A stretch of DNA of 8,201 bases from an uncultured Bdellovibrio sp. (GTDB lineage Bacteria > Bdellovibrionota > Bdellovibrionia > Bdellovibrionales > Bdellovibrionaceae), in the NCBI GenBank assembly GCA_946480995.1, contig CAMLMF010000094.1:1-8201 (forward strand), read 5' to 3'. Under the pieces are notes generated by a model. It was not told the DNA's origin, did not search any database, and was given only the letters and a program-made list of their open reading frames with translations. Below, piece by piece: positions 1 to 6,063 of this stretch. The translations under genes and the position numbers were made by a program. Each line of letters starts with the position of its first letter. Positions within the stretch are counted from its first letter, which is position 1.

Positions 1-1562
1 TATCCCTGCTTCGTTTAGGTGACATCATTCAGCAAGAGCCATTGCTGCGTGGTTTACGTCAGAAAAATCCCCAAGCAGAGATTCATTTATTGATAAATAA
101 GCAATTCGCAAATGTTGAACGCATCTTTGAAGGTGTCGTCGACAAATATATATATTTTGATCGCACCTCATTGCAGCAAGGCCTAGGTGAAGCGGCTTAC
201 AATATTTTGTGGTCGTACAAGCAGGTTGAAAATCTGATTTCCGATTTAAATGGTGCGCATTACGACAGAGCGATCAATCTGACCCACAATAAGTTGAGCG
301 CTTATCTGCTAGGAGCCCTAGAAATCCCTGAAAAACGCGGTTTGTACCAAGAAGAAGGGCGCTTCCAAGGTTTAAGCAATCGTTGGATTCGCTATTTTAA
401 TGATCGCTTTTCTGGGAATCAAAAGTCATTGTTTCATTATGTGGAGTTGTTAGGGAAGGGTTTTGATATTCCCGTACAAACGGTGGAAGCGGTTACTGCA
501 AAAAAACGTAGCAAGCTTGTCTTGTTACAGTGCCTTACTAGCAGCGAAAAAAAAGATTGGGGCTTAGAAAGATTTAAGCAACTGAAGCGCACCATTGAAA
601 TTGCTTTGGTCGATTATGAAGTGTGTGTCTTAGGCGCTTCGTTTGAGCGCGACACCTTGCTGTCAGTTTTTTCAGAAAGTGACTTGTTGATTTGTGATTT
701 AGCGGAAGCGCGCAAGCATTTGCAAAATGCAGCACTTTTGGTAACAGGCGATACCAGCATCAAACATATCGCGGCTCAAGTGGGAACACCTATTGTCGAG
801 ATCGTTATCGGCAGCAGTGACGCTTCAAAAACGGCAGCTTTTGCGGCAAGATCCGTTGCTGTACAAACGCAGGCTCCGTGTGCGCCGTGTTCGCACTCTG
901 GCAAGTGCACGCAGATCAGTCATCTATGCGCAGAAGATGTGACCGTAGAAAAAGTTTTCGGTGCCGTGTGGGATCAACTGAGTGGTGAAAAGATCGCCAA
1001 TCGTAAAGTGGTAAATAGCCTAGAACGGGCCGTCTGGACGATTTATCTAGATAAGAACAATGCGGAAGCACAGCCATTCTATCGCGTGGCTGCAGAGGAT
1101 TTCTTAAATCAAACAACTGCAGAATCTTTGCAGGCTTCTTTGCCCGCGTGGAATGAGCAGACGGCGACTTACCGTGCTTGGATTGTGAAAGCTCACGCGG
1201 CATTGCCTACGCGAGATTTCTTAGCCACGCACAAAACTTTCCAAGCGTCGGATATTGCTGAGTTGGTTTTGTTGGCGCAAGACATTCTGCGTTCGAAAAA
1301 AGATGAAGCTGGCTACTTCCAGTATTTTGTCGAAGCGTTGCTGTCGCGCTTTAGTCAGCCTGTACAAATTTATGACCGTGTTTTTAAAGCTCTTCAGGAT
1401 GTGGAAGAGCTGATCAGTGTTCGCGAGGAATTTACTCAACATCTGCAAATGCTCTCTCAGGAAGGTGCGTACTATGCAAAAGGAATTGGACAATTATCTA
1501 TCAGCGGCTTTGAAGAAATTAGAAAAGGCGTACAGCGAGATCTTGAAGACGCAGGGGTATAG
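1..1562 (+). CDS. GT9 (heptosyltransferase-like) glycosyltransferase with long C-terminal extension, 5' end outside window
   Basis: Predicted sugar transferase of family GT9, which moves a sugar (classically ADP-heptose) from a nucleotide donor to a lipid- or polymer-linked acceptor on the cytoplasmic side of the inner membrane. The frame is open from base 3, and the first residues already read LLRLGDIIQQEP, the GT9 N-terminal signature. By comparison with the paralogue at 1619 only about six codons are missing, and the TTG at 42 is not the start. The C-terminal half carries the family D-x4-H element (Asp codon 750, His codon 765). A cysteine cluster CX2CX5CX6C follows (codons 879, 888, 906, 927), a pattern I recall from other GT9 proteins. 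The GT9 part ends near base 985; about 190 further residues are mostly helical and unrecognised. No signal peptide or membrane segment is seen in the visible part. The gene ends with TAG and overlaps the next ORF by 89 bases. Family confident; substrate unknown. Confidence 0.85.
   Translation, partial: SLLRLGDIIQQEPLLRGLRQKNPQAEIHLLINKQFANVERIFEGVVDKYIYFDRTSLQQGLGEAAYNILWSYKQVENLISDLNGAHYDRAINLTHNKLSAYLLGALEIPEKRGLYQEEGRFQGLSNRWIRYFNDRFSGNQKSLFHYVELLGKGFDIPVQTVEAVTAKKRSKLVLLQCLTSSEKKDWGLERFKQLKRTIEIALVDYEVCVLGASFERDTLLSVFSESDLLICDLAEARKHLQNAALLVTGDTSIKHIAAQVGTPIVEIVIGSSDASKTAAFAARSVAVQTQAPCAPCSHSGKCTQISHLCAEDVTVEKVFGAVWDQLSGEKIANRKVVNSLERAVWTIYLDKNNAEAQPFYRVAAEDFLNQTTAESLQASLPAWNEQTATYRAWIVKAHAALPTRDFLATHKTFQASDIAELVLLAQDILRSKKDEAGYFQYFVEALLSRFSQPVQIYDRVFKALQDVEELISVREEFTQHLQMLSQEGAYYAKGIGQLSISGFEEIRKGVQRDLEDAGV
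1459..1465 (+). promoter_or_regulatory. Ribosome binding site of the 57-residue ORF
   Basis: AGGAAGG sits 8 bases before ATG 1474, inside the coding end of the upstream GT9 gene. It is the main argument that the small nested ORF is translated. Confidence 0.6.
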
Positions 1563-1647
1563 TCAAGAAGCCGAAAGAGTGCAGCTTTTAAAAGAACTCG
1601 TAAAGGAACAAGTGAAAAATGAAAATTCTAGTAATTCAACTCGCTAG
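1474..1647 (+). CDS. Small helical protein, 57 residues, nested between the two GT9 genes
   Basis: Unrecognised small protein. It begins at ATG 1474 behind a strong purine-rich ribosome binding site (AGGAAGG, 1459-1465, 8-base spacer) and ends at TAG 1645. Residues 1-48 are dominated by Leu, Lys, Glu and Ala with heptad-like spacing, suggesting one or two amphipathic helices or a short coiled coil. The tail is Asn/Ser-rich and has no obvious structure. There is no signal peptide, Cys or transmembrane stretch. It lies in a different frame from both neighbours, overlapping the upstream GT9 gene by 89 bases and the downstream one by 29. Without it the two GT9 genes would be 56 bases apart with no gene spanning the junction, so translation of this ORF would couple them. 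It may be a partner or chaperone-like subunit of the transferases (inference). A chance ORF is possible, but the ribosome binding site and soluble helical composition favour a real gene. Confidence 0.6.
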   Translation: MQKELDNYLSAALKKLEKAYSEILKTQGYSQEAERVQLLKELVKEQVKNENSSNSTR

Positions 1648-3079
1648 ACTTGGCGATATCTTTATGACTTGGCCTGCGTTGCGCGCATTAAAACGCGCAC
1701 ATCCTCAGGCTGAAATTCATTTGTTAACTCGTCCGCGTTTCGGTGCGGCGGTCGAAGGCTTGACGGCTGTTGATCGTCATATTTCTTTGCCGGTCAGTAC
1801 GATCTTGGCCCCTTTGGTGCAGGAAGACGCTGATTTCGACACTTCGCTAGTGCGTTTGAATGAAACTGTCGATTCGTTAGTGGCAGAAAACTATGACACT
1901 GTTGTGAATCTGACTTTTTCCCCGGTATCGAGTTATTTGACTCATGCGGTAAGTGGATTGCACACGACGGTTTTGGGTTACACACGCTATAACGATGGCA
2001 CGTTGTGTTTGGCGGACGAGGTCAGTTCGTACTTTTACGCCCAAGTGGGGCCAGAGCGTGCCAATCGGGTGCACTTAGCAGATATTTTTGCGTCGATGTT
2101 AAATGTTGAATACATCGAGCAGGATTGGATGGCGCCGGCACTAAATGATACCAGCTTCGCGCTGCCAGATTGTTATATGGCTTTGCACGTGGGGGCCAGC
2201 GAGAAACACAAATCTTTAAGTCCGATGGCGTGGGCCCGCACGTTGGCTTACTTCAGTCGTCGTTATCAAGGATTGCCTATCGTATTGATTGGGGCTGCTG
2301 GTGAACTTCCTTTGGCAGAAGAAATTATCCAAGGGGCGCCGAATGCGACGATCATTAATCTGGTCGGAAAGACCTCCATGCCAGAACTCTTTACGGTGAT
2401 TCAGGATGCTGACATTTTGGTTGGTTGCGACAGTGCGCCGATTCATATGGCATCATTAACAGACACACCGACTTTGAATGTTTCTGTGGGTAAAGTGAAT
2501 TATTGGGAAACCGGCCCGAAAGCGACGCTGGGTTTTATCTATCGCATTGAAAATGAAGAAAAACTGGTGACGGAGCGTTTGGGTGAAGTCATGGCTTTGC
2601 TTTTAGAGGGCGAAGTGGCTTCGGAACTTATTCCGCGCGCACCGGGTTTAGTCAGCTATGCACAAAATGACTATGGCACAGAGTCCTTTCAGTGGGGTCT
2701 GGTTCAAGCTTTGTATTTGGGTGGCGCCTATCCGATTGCCGATAAAATGGAAATCATTCAAGGGGCGACACAGTTACAGGATATCAATAACTTCGCCATG
2801 GAACAGATCGCTTTAATCCCTGAAAAGGGCTTGGAAGTGGCCGGGCCGTTATTAGATAGCGCTGAAGAAGTTATTCAAAATATTAGCCGAGTCGTCCCGG
2901 AATTGAGTCCTCTTATTAACTGGTATCAAGCGGAGAAGATTCGCATTGGTCCAGGGTCGCTTGAGGAGATCTGTGCGACAGCTTTGAGTATTCACCAACG
3001 TTTAGCCCGCCATGTGGAGGCTTACGTTCCTCATGAGGCCTTAATTCACCAAGAGGAGGCGCTCGATGGAACGCTTTAA
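1619..3079 (+). CDS. GT9 (heptosyltransferase-like) glycosyltransferase with C-terminal helical extension
   Basis: Second GT9 protein, 486 residues, paralogous to the upstream gene. Both share the N-terminal pattern RLGDI, then PQAEIHLL, and later NLT with SxYL. The start at ATG 1619 is supported by AAGGA at 1603-1607 and by the motif MKILVIQLARLGDI beginning at residue 1. The second half shows HVGASEK (residues 190-196), a donor-site region in this family, and the D271-x4-H276 element. The GT9 fold should end near residue 331, as typical members are about 320-350 residues. Residues 332-486 form an extra mostly helical region. Unlike the upstream paralogue it lacks the Cys cluster after D-x4-H, so the two probably differ in acceptor or donor. 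It is cytoplasmic or peripheral, with no signal or membrane segment. It overlaps the next gene by 14 bases. A role in LPS core or another surface glycan is inferred from the family, not shown. Confidence 0.87.
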   Translation: MKILVIQLARLGDIFMTWPALRALKRAHPQAEIHLLTRPRFGAAVEGLTAVDRHISLPVSTILAPLVQEDADFDTSLVRLNETVDSLVAENYDTVVNLTFSPVSSYLTHAVSGLHTTVLGYTRYNDGTLCLADEVSSYFYAQVGPERANRVHLADIFASMLNVEYIEQDWMAPALNDTSFALPDCYMALHVGASEKHKSLSPMAWARTLAYFSRRYQGLPIVLIGAAGELPLAEEIIQGAPNATIINLVGKTSMPELFTVIQDADILVGCDSAPIHMASLTDTPTLNVSVGKVNYWETGPKATLGFIYRIENEEKLVTERLGEVMALLLEGEVASELIPRAPGLVSYAQNDYGTESFQWGLVQALYLGGAYPIADKMEIIQGATQLQDINNFAMEQIALIPEKGLEVAGPLLDSAEEVIQNISRVVPELSPLINWYQAEKIRIGPGSLEEICATALSIHQRLARHVEAYVPHEALIHQEEALDGTL

Positions 3080-3749
3080 AGTCAGCGGAGAAGATCTGCG
3101 CAATTTTTATCAAGACAATATCGAGCTAAAAAAAGTTTTTAGCGATATCGAACGGGATTTGCGCTCGGAAAATCAAGTGGTTTGTCGTTATATCGTCAAC
3201 GGTATGGAAGTGGCAGAAACTGAAGAAGTACGCTTTTCCACGGTAAAGCTTTCCGACATTGAAACACTGGAATACGTGACTGAAAACAGCCGCGATATTA
3301 CGTCGATTGTTTTAAAAGGTTGGATCGAAGCTTTGCCGGAACTAATTCAAAGAACTGAAAACCTATCTAAGCGCATGCGCGCTCAGGGTTTTAGTGGTTT
3401 GTTTAAATCCATTCACGATTTGGTGCAAAACTGTGAATACCTGATCGACAGCACGATCACGATCAAAGCGATGATGGGCGATCAGTTTCAAGGGTCTGGT
3501 CCAGTGGATTGGTATAAGGCCGAAGAAGCCAGCAAAAAAACGGTGACTGAGGCGTTACGCGCTTTGGAAAATAAGGATTTTGTTCTTTTAGCGGACGTCC
3601 TAGAGTATGATTTGAACAATGTCTTGCAGATGTGGTTAGATCACCTGCGAGTCGTGGAGAAGTCGCTTCATGGGGAATACGCCGGGCCTAATTTCAATGC
3701 CGAACAAGCTGGATCCTATTCTATGGGTAGGAAACGTATCGCCAATTAG
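3066..3749 (+). CDS. Uncharacterised soluble protein, 227 residues
   Basis: I do not recognise this family. The start at ATG 3066 has an excellent ribosome binding site (AGGAGG, 3054-3059, 6-base spacer) and overlaps the GT9 gene by 14 bases, a sign of coupled translation. Residues 7-34 look helical and charged. Residues 37-75 alternate hydrophobic and polar residues like a small beta sheet (VVCRYIVNGMEV, then KLSDIETLEYV). Residues 77-205 look like a bundle of four or so helices, and the last 20 residues are Gly/Ser/Arg-rich. There is no signal peptide, membrane segment or catalytic motif. A DWYKAE sequence at 148-153 resembles NWYQAE at 434-439 in the extension of the preceding GT9 protein, hinting at a shared helical element. 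Position suggests a function tied to the glycosyltransferases. The final 80 bases also encode the start of the histidine kinase in another frame. Confidence 0.8.
   Translation: MERFKVSGEDLRNFYQDNIELKKVFSDIERDLRSENQVVCRYIVNGMEVAETEEVRFSTVKLSDIETLEYVTENSRDITSIVLKGWIEALPELIQRTENLSKRMRAQGFSGLFKSIHDLVQNCEYLIDSTITIKAMMGDQFQGSGPVDWYKAEEASKKTVTEALRALENKDFVLLADVLEYDLNNVLQMWLDHLRVVEKSLHGEYAGPNFNAEQAGSYSMGRKRIAN
3656..3660 (+). promoter_or_regulatory. Ribosome binding site deciding the kinase start
   Basis: GGAGA, 9 bases before ATG 3670, lies within the coding end of the 227-residue gene. The alternative ATG at 3697 is preceded by pyrimidine- and GC-mixed sequence with no comparable site, so the long overlapping start is favoured. 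Confidence 0.55.
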
Positions 3750-5706
3750 ACTTCCGCATTTCTTTCCTTTCCAGAAACGGGAAGTGGAAATTGTATTCAG
3801 GGCCTCTTGTGCAGAGGCCCTTTCGCTTTTAAAGACCCAGAAGTTTTCCTCGATCTTAGTCCAGGATCCCAGCGTGGAAGAACGCTTGGAGTTCTTGGTG
3901 CAAGCTCGTCTTTATCAGCCGATGGCGCCACGAATTTTAATTGCCGAAGATTTGTCCGAACAGGAAGTTCGCGAAGGTATCAACAAAGCGCAAGTGTACA
4001 GATTTATGCGTTGGCCATTGAGTGAACGGGAAGTCTGGGCGCAATTGGAAAGTGCTTTGCAAAAGCACTCGATGTATTTGTCGCGATCCCTCTTGCTGCG
4101 TGAATCTTCGCACCAAAATAAGCAATTGGAAGCCTTAACCCATTCCTTGGAAGGAATGGTCGAAGAGCGCACACAGTTTATTGAGCTTTCACATAATGAA
4201 GAAAGCGAAAAGCTGAATCGTGAACGCCTGCTGGTGCGTTTTATTAAAGATTTAGGCACGCAAAATTCTTTCGAGGACATCCTGGGGGTTCTGCGCAAAG
4301 AACTGCGCAAGTTCCATAAAATGGGTGATCCTATCTTGGCGTACCGTTTAGGCGGAGGAAAAACTATTTTCCTTAGCTTTCATTCAGGCCACTTTAATCA
4401 AACTGAAACTTTAGCTTACTTTGAGTTTCCGAAAACGGCCGAGGTGCCTTCGCCAGAACTGATTCGCTATTTTGCTAATCATTTCGGCCGCCCCTTTATT
4501 CGTGCCTACGCAGTTCCTTTAGAATTGCGCCTGACCAGTCATCTGGTGGGCGATGAGGGCGAAGCTATTTTATGTATTGAAAATTCATTGTCGGATAAAG
4601 AAATGACTCCGTTCGTGGATTTTATGACGGACCGTATGCGCCCGCTAAGTATGGCCTTGGACCGTGTTCTTTTGGAAAGTCAGCTTTCAAGTTTTTCCTA
4701 TCGCTGGGAAAAAACTTTTGATGGTATGCGCGATCCCGTGGCCATCGTTGATTTAGAATACAACGTCGTGCGTGCCAATCGAAAATTTTCCGATAAATTT
4801 TTTCAGCAAAAATGTTTTGAAAGTTTCGCACACAAAAAGTCTCAGTGCGAAGGGTGTCCTGTGCCCACGGCCCTTAAGGAAGGTGTAACTGCGACCGGGC
4901 AAATCCAAGTAGAGGGCCGAGTTTATCAGGTGCATAGTTATCCGGTTCTGCTGGAGCACGGGGCGCGTCCGACTAATATTGTGAATCAATATGTGGATAT
5001 CACCCAATCGCGGGAACTATATCTGCGCATGTTGCAGAATGAAAAGATGGGCGCTATTGGTATGCTTGCTGGCAACATCGCCCATGAGCTTAATAATCCT
5101 TTGACCGGCCTTAGAGCTTTGACTCAGGTTTTGTTGCAGGAAGTGACGGATGAAGGAAACTTGCGTGCGGATTTAATCGAGATTGAAAAGGCCACGGCAC
5201 GCTCGCAAAGAATTATCAAAAATCTTTTAGATTTTTCTAAGGGCGAAGATCAGCCGTCGGAGTATATCAGTGTTGACGAGGTCATCGAAAGAACCCTGCC
5301 GATGCTAAAGTCGGCATTGCGCCTGCACCGTTTGGAAGTTGATCTTAAAACTTTGGGGCACAGCGTTTTCGTCGAGCCTCATTTGCTGCAGCAGGTGGTA
5401 TTTAATCTGATTAACAATGCCTGTCAGGCAATGAAAGATCCGGGGCGTTTGCGCGTGGAAACCGATGTGCGCGCCAACCAGGTTTTAATTCGCATTGAGG
5501 ACACGGGGCCAGGAATTCCCGAAGACATTCAACGCCGCATCTTCGAACCGTTCTTTACCACAAAAAAAGAGGGACACGGGACAGGTCTTGGGTTAAGTAT
5601 GTCTAAGTCCATCATTGAAAAATTTGGCGGCACAATTCAATTCCAAAACGTGGAACCGCAGGGATGTTGTTTCACGATCGTGCTGCCTCAGAAAAGTTCG
5701 GAGTAA
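3670..5706 (+). CDS. Soluble sensor histidine kinase with N-terminal pseudo-receiver, GAF-like and PAS domains
   Basis: Cytoplasmic two-component sensor kinase, 678 residues, no membrane segments. Order: degenerate receiver (16-133), coiled coil (about 128-186), GAF-like region (about 187-335), PAS (about 343-455) with C382 and C393-x-x-C396-P, HisKA with phospho-accepting H472 in HELNNP, then HATPase_c. The ATPase shows the N box (N579, N583), G1 (D611-x-G-x-G615), F box (IFEPFFTTK, 624-632) and G2 (GHGTGLGL, 635-642), so the catalytic core is intact. In the receiver part the usual Asp pair is V20-G21-N22 and the usual Lys before Pro116 is Trp115, so phosphorylation there is unlikely. ATG 3670 is preferred because GGAGA at 3656-3660 sits 9 bases upstream; ATG 3697 keeps the domains but has no such site. 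The start lies 80 bases inside the previous gene. The likely partner is the receiver encoded 3 bases downstream. The signal is unknown; the PAS and GAF-like parts suggest an intracellular cue. Confidence 0.9.
   Translation: MGNTPGLISMPNKLDPILWVGNVSPIRLPHFFPFQKREVEIVFRASCAEALSLLKTQKFSSILVQDPSVEERLEFLVQARLYQPMAPRILIAEDLSEQEVREGINKAQVYRFMRWPLSEREVWAQLESALQKHSMYLSRSLLLRESSHQNKQLEALTHSLEGMVEERTQFIELSHNEESEKLNRERLLVRFIKDLGTQNSFEDILGVLRKELRKFHKMGDPILAYRLGGGKTIFLSFHSGHFNQTETLAYFEFPKTAEVPSPELIRYFANHFGRPFIRAYAVPLELRLTSHLVGDEGEAILCIENSLSDKEMTPFVDFMTDRMRPLSMALDRVLLESQLSSFSYRWEKTFDGMRDPVAIVDLEYNVVRANRKFSDKFFQQKCFESFAHKKSQCEGCPVPTALKEGVTATGQIQVEGRVYQVHSYPVLLEHGARPTNIVNQYVDITQSRELYLRMLQNEKMGAIGMLAGNIAHELNNPLTGLRALTQVLLQEVTDEGNLRADLIEIEKATARSQRIIKNLLDFSKGEDQPSEYISVDEVIERTLPMLKSALRLHRLEVDLKTLGHSVFVEPHLLQQVVFNLINNACQAMKDPGRLRVETDVRANQVLIRIEDTGPGIPEDIQRRIFEPFFTTKKEGHGTGLGLSMSKSIIEKFGGTIQFQNVEPQGCCFTIVLPQKSSE
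3799..3830 (+). terminator. Intrinsic-terminator-like hairpin inside the kinase coding region
   Basis: A perfect 9-bp inverted repeat (AGGGCCTCT, 3799-3807; AGAGGCCCT, 3813-3821) with a 5-base loop TGTGC is followed by TTTCGCTTTT to 3830. It lies 50 bases after the stop of the 227-residue gene and within kinase codons 44-54. The stem is GC-rich and the tail T-rich only on the + strand side. The encoded protein here is a convincing receiver segment, so the site is both coding and terminator-like. Ribosomes translating the kinase would cover it; untranslated RNA could terminate. The tail is interrupted by CGC, so its strength is uncertain. Confidence 0.5.
4140..4159 (+). repeat. Near-palindrome in the kinase coiled-coil region
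   Basis: CCATTCCTT (4140-4148) and AAGGAATGG (4151-4159) are exact reverse complements separated by GG. As RNA it would form an 8-bp stem with a 4-base loop. No T-run follows. As DNA it resembles a dyad operator, but it lies deep in a coding region with no nearby promoter, so a function is doubtful. Confidence 0.4.
5700..5703 (+). promoter_or_regulatory. Ribosome binding site for the TTG start of the response regulator
   Basis: GGAG immediately precedes the kinase stop codon TAA (5704-5706) and is 6 bases before TTG 5710. It supports the non-ATG start and re-initiation by ribosomes finishing the kinase. Confidence 0.7.
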
Positions 5707-5709
5707 CTT

Positions 5710-6063
5710 TTGAAAGTTCTTATCGTTGATGATGAAACCCTGGTGCGACGCTCACTTTCTCGAGCGTTGAAAAGCAAGGGCTATGACGTGCAAGAAGCTG
5801 TGAACGGCACTGAAGGATTGCAAGTGTGGCGGACATGGCATCCTGATTTGGTTTTTTTAGACGTGTTAATGCCGGGCATGACCGGGCCAGAGGTTTTAAA
5901 GGAAATCGGTAACGACAACAAAGCCAAAGTGATTTTGATGTCGGCCTTTTCCGGAGAACACAACATGCAAACTGCGCAACAAATGGGTGCGAGTCATTTT
6001 GTGCCAAAGCCTTTTGAAGATATTTTCGCCGTCGTAAAAATGGCAGAGGATATGTTGGTATGA
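5710..6063 (+). CDS. Single-domain response regulator (CheY/Spo0F-like receiver)
   Basis: Stand-alone phospho-receiver, 117 residues with no output domain. It begins MKVLIVDDE, giving the acidic pair D7-D8. Phospho-acceptor D51 lies in FLDVLMPGMTG, the switch Ser is S78, and the invariant Lys is K100 followed by P101, so every receiver residue is present. The start codon is TTG at 5710: there is no other in-frame start before the D7-D8 pocket, and GGAG at 5700-5703 has a 6-base spacer. It follows the kinase stop by 3 bases, so it is almost certainly phosphorylated by that kinase. It must act by protein contact or as a relay to another phosphotransfer protein, as it cannot bind DNA. Its TGA stop overlaps the rsmD ATG (ATGA), coupling the two genes in translation. 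Confidence 0.93.
   Translation: MKVLIVDDETLVRRSLSRALKSKGYDVQEAVNGTEGLQVWRTWHPDLVFLDVLMPGMTGPEVLKEIGNDNKAKVILMSAFSGEHNMQTAQQMGASHFVPKPFEDIFAVVKMAEDMLV

Noticed and set aside
42..44. TTG as the start of the first GT9 gene
   Set aside because: The frame is open from base 3 and the residues before it complete the GT9 N-terminal motif, so the real start lies outside the window.
500..554. Two A-runs (7 at 500-506, 8 at 547-554) as a programmed frameshift or pseudogene signal
   Set aside because: The GT9 frame continues intact through both, with family-like residues on each side, and no alternative frame gives a sensible extension.
916..1203. Minus-strand ORF opposite the first GT9 gene
   Set aside because: It is antisense to coding sequence, has low-complexity basic composition and no domain, and is typical of a mirror frame.
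1417..1473. Longer N-terminus for the 57-residue ORF beginning at 1417
   Set aside because: The extra residues are Arg/Cys-rich and unlike the helical remainder; the strong ribosome binding site is at 1459-1465, directly before ATG 1474.
1760..1790. TTGACG as a possible -35 promoter element within the second GT9 gene
   Set aside because: No acceptable -10 element lies at the right spacing, and the sequence is well-conserved coding DNA.
3915..4310. 131-codon minus-strand ORF opposite the kinase
   Set aside because: It lies wholly antisense to a well-supported kinase segment, is Arg/Ser-rich in the manner of a shadow frame, and has no recognisable motif.
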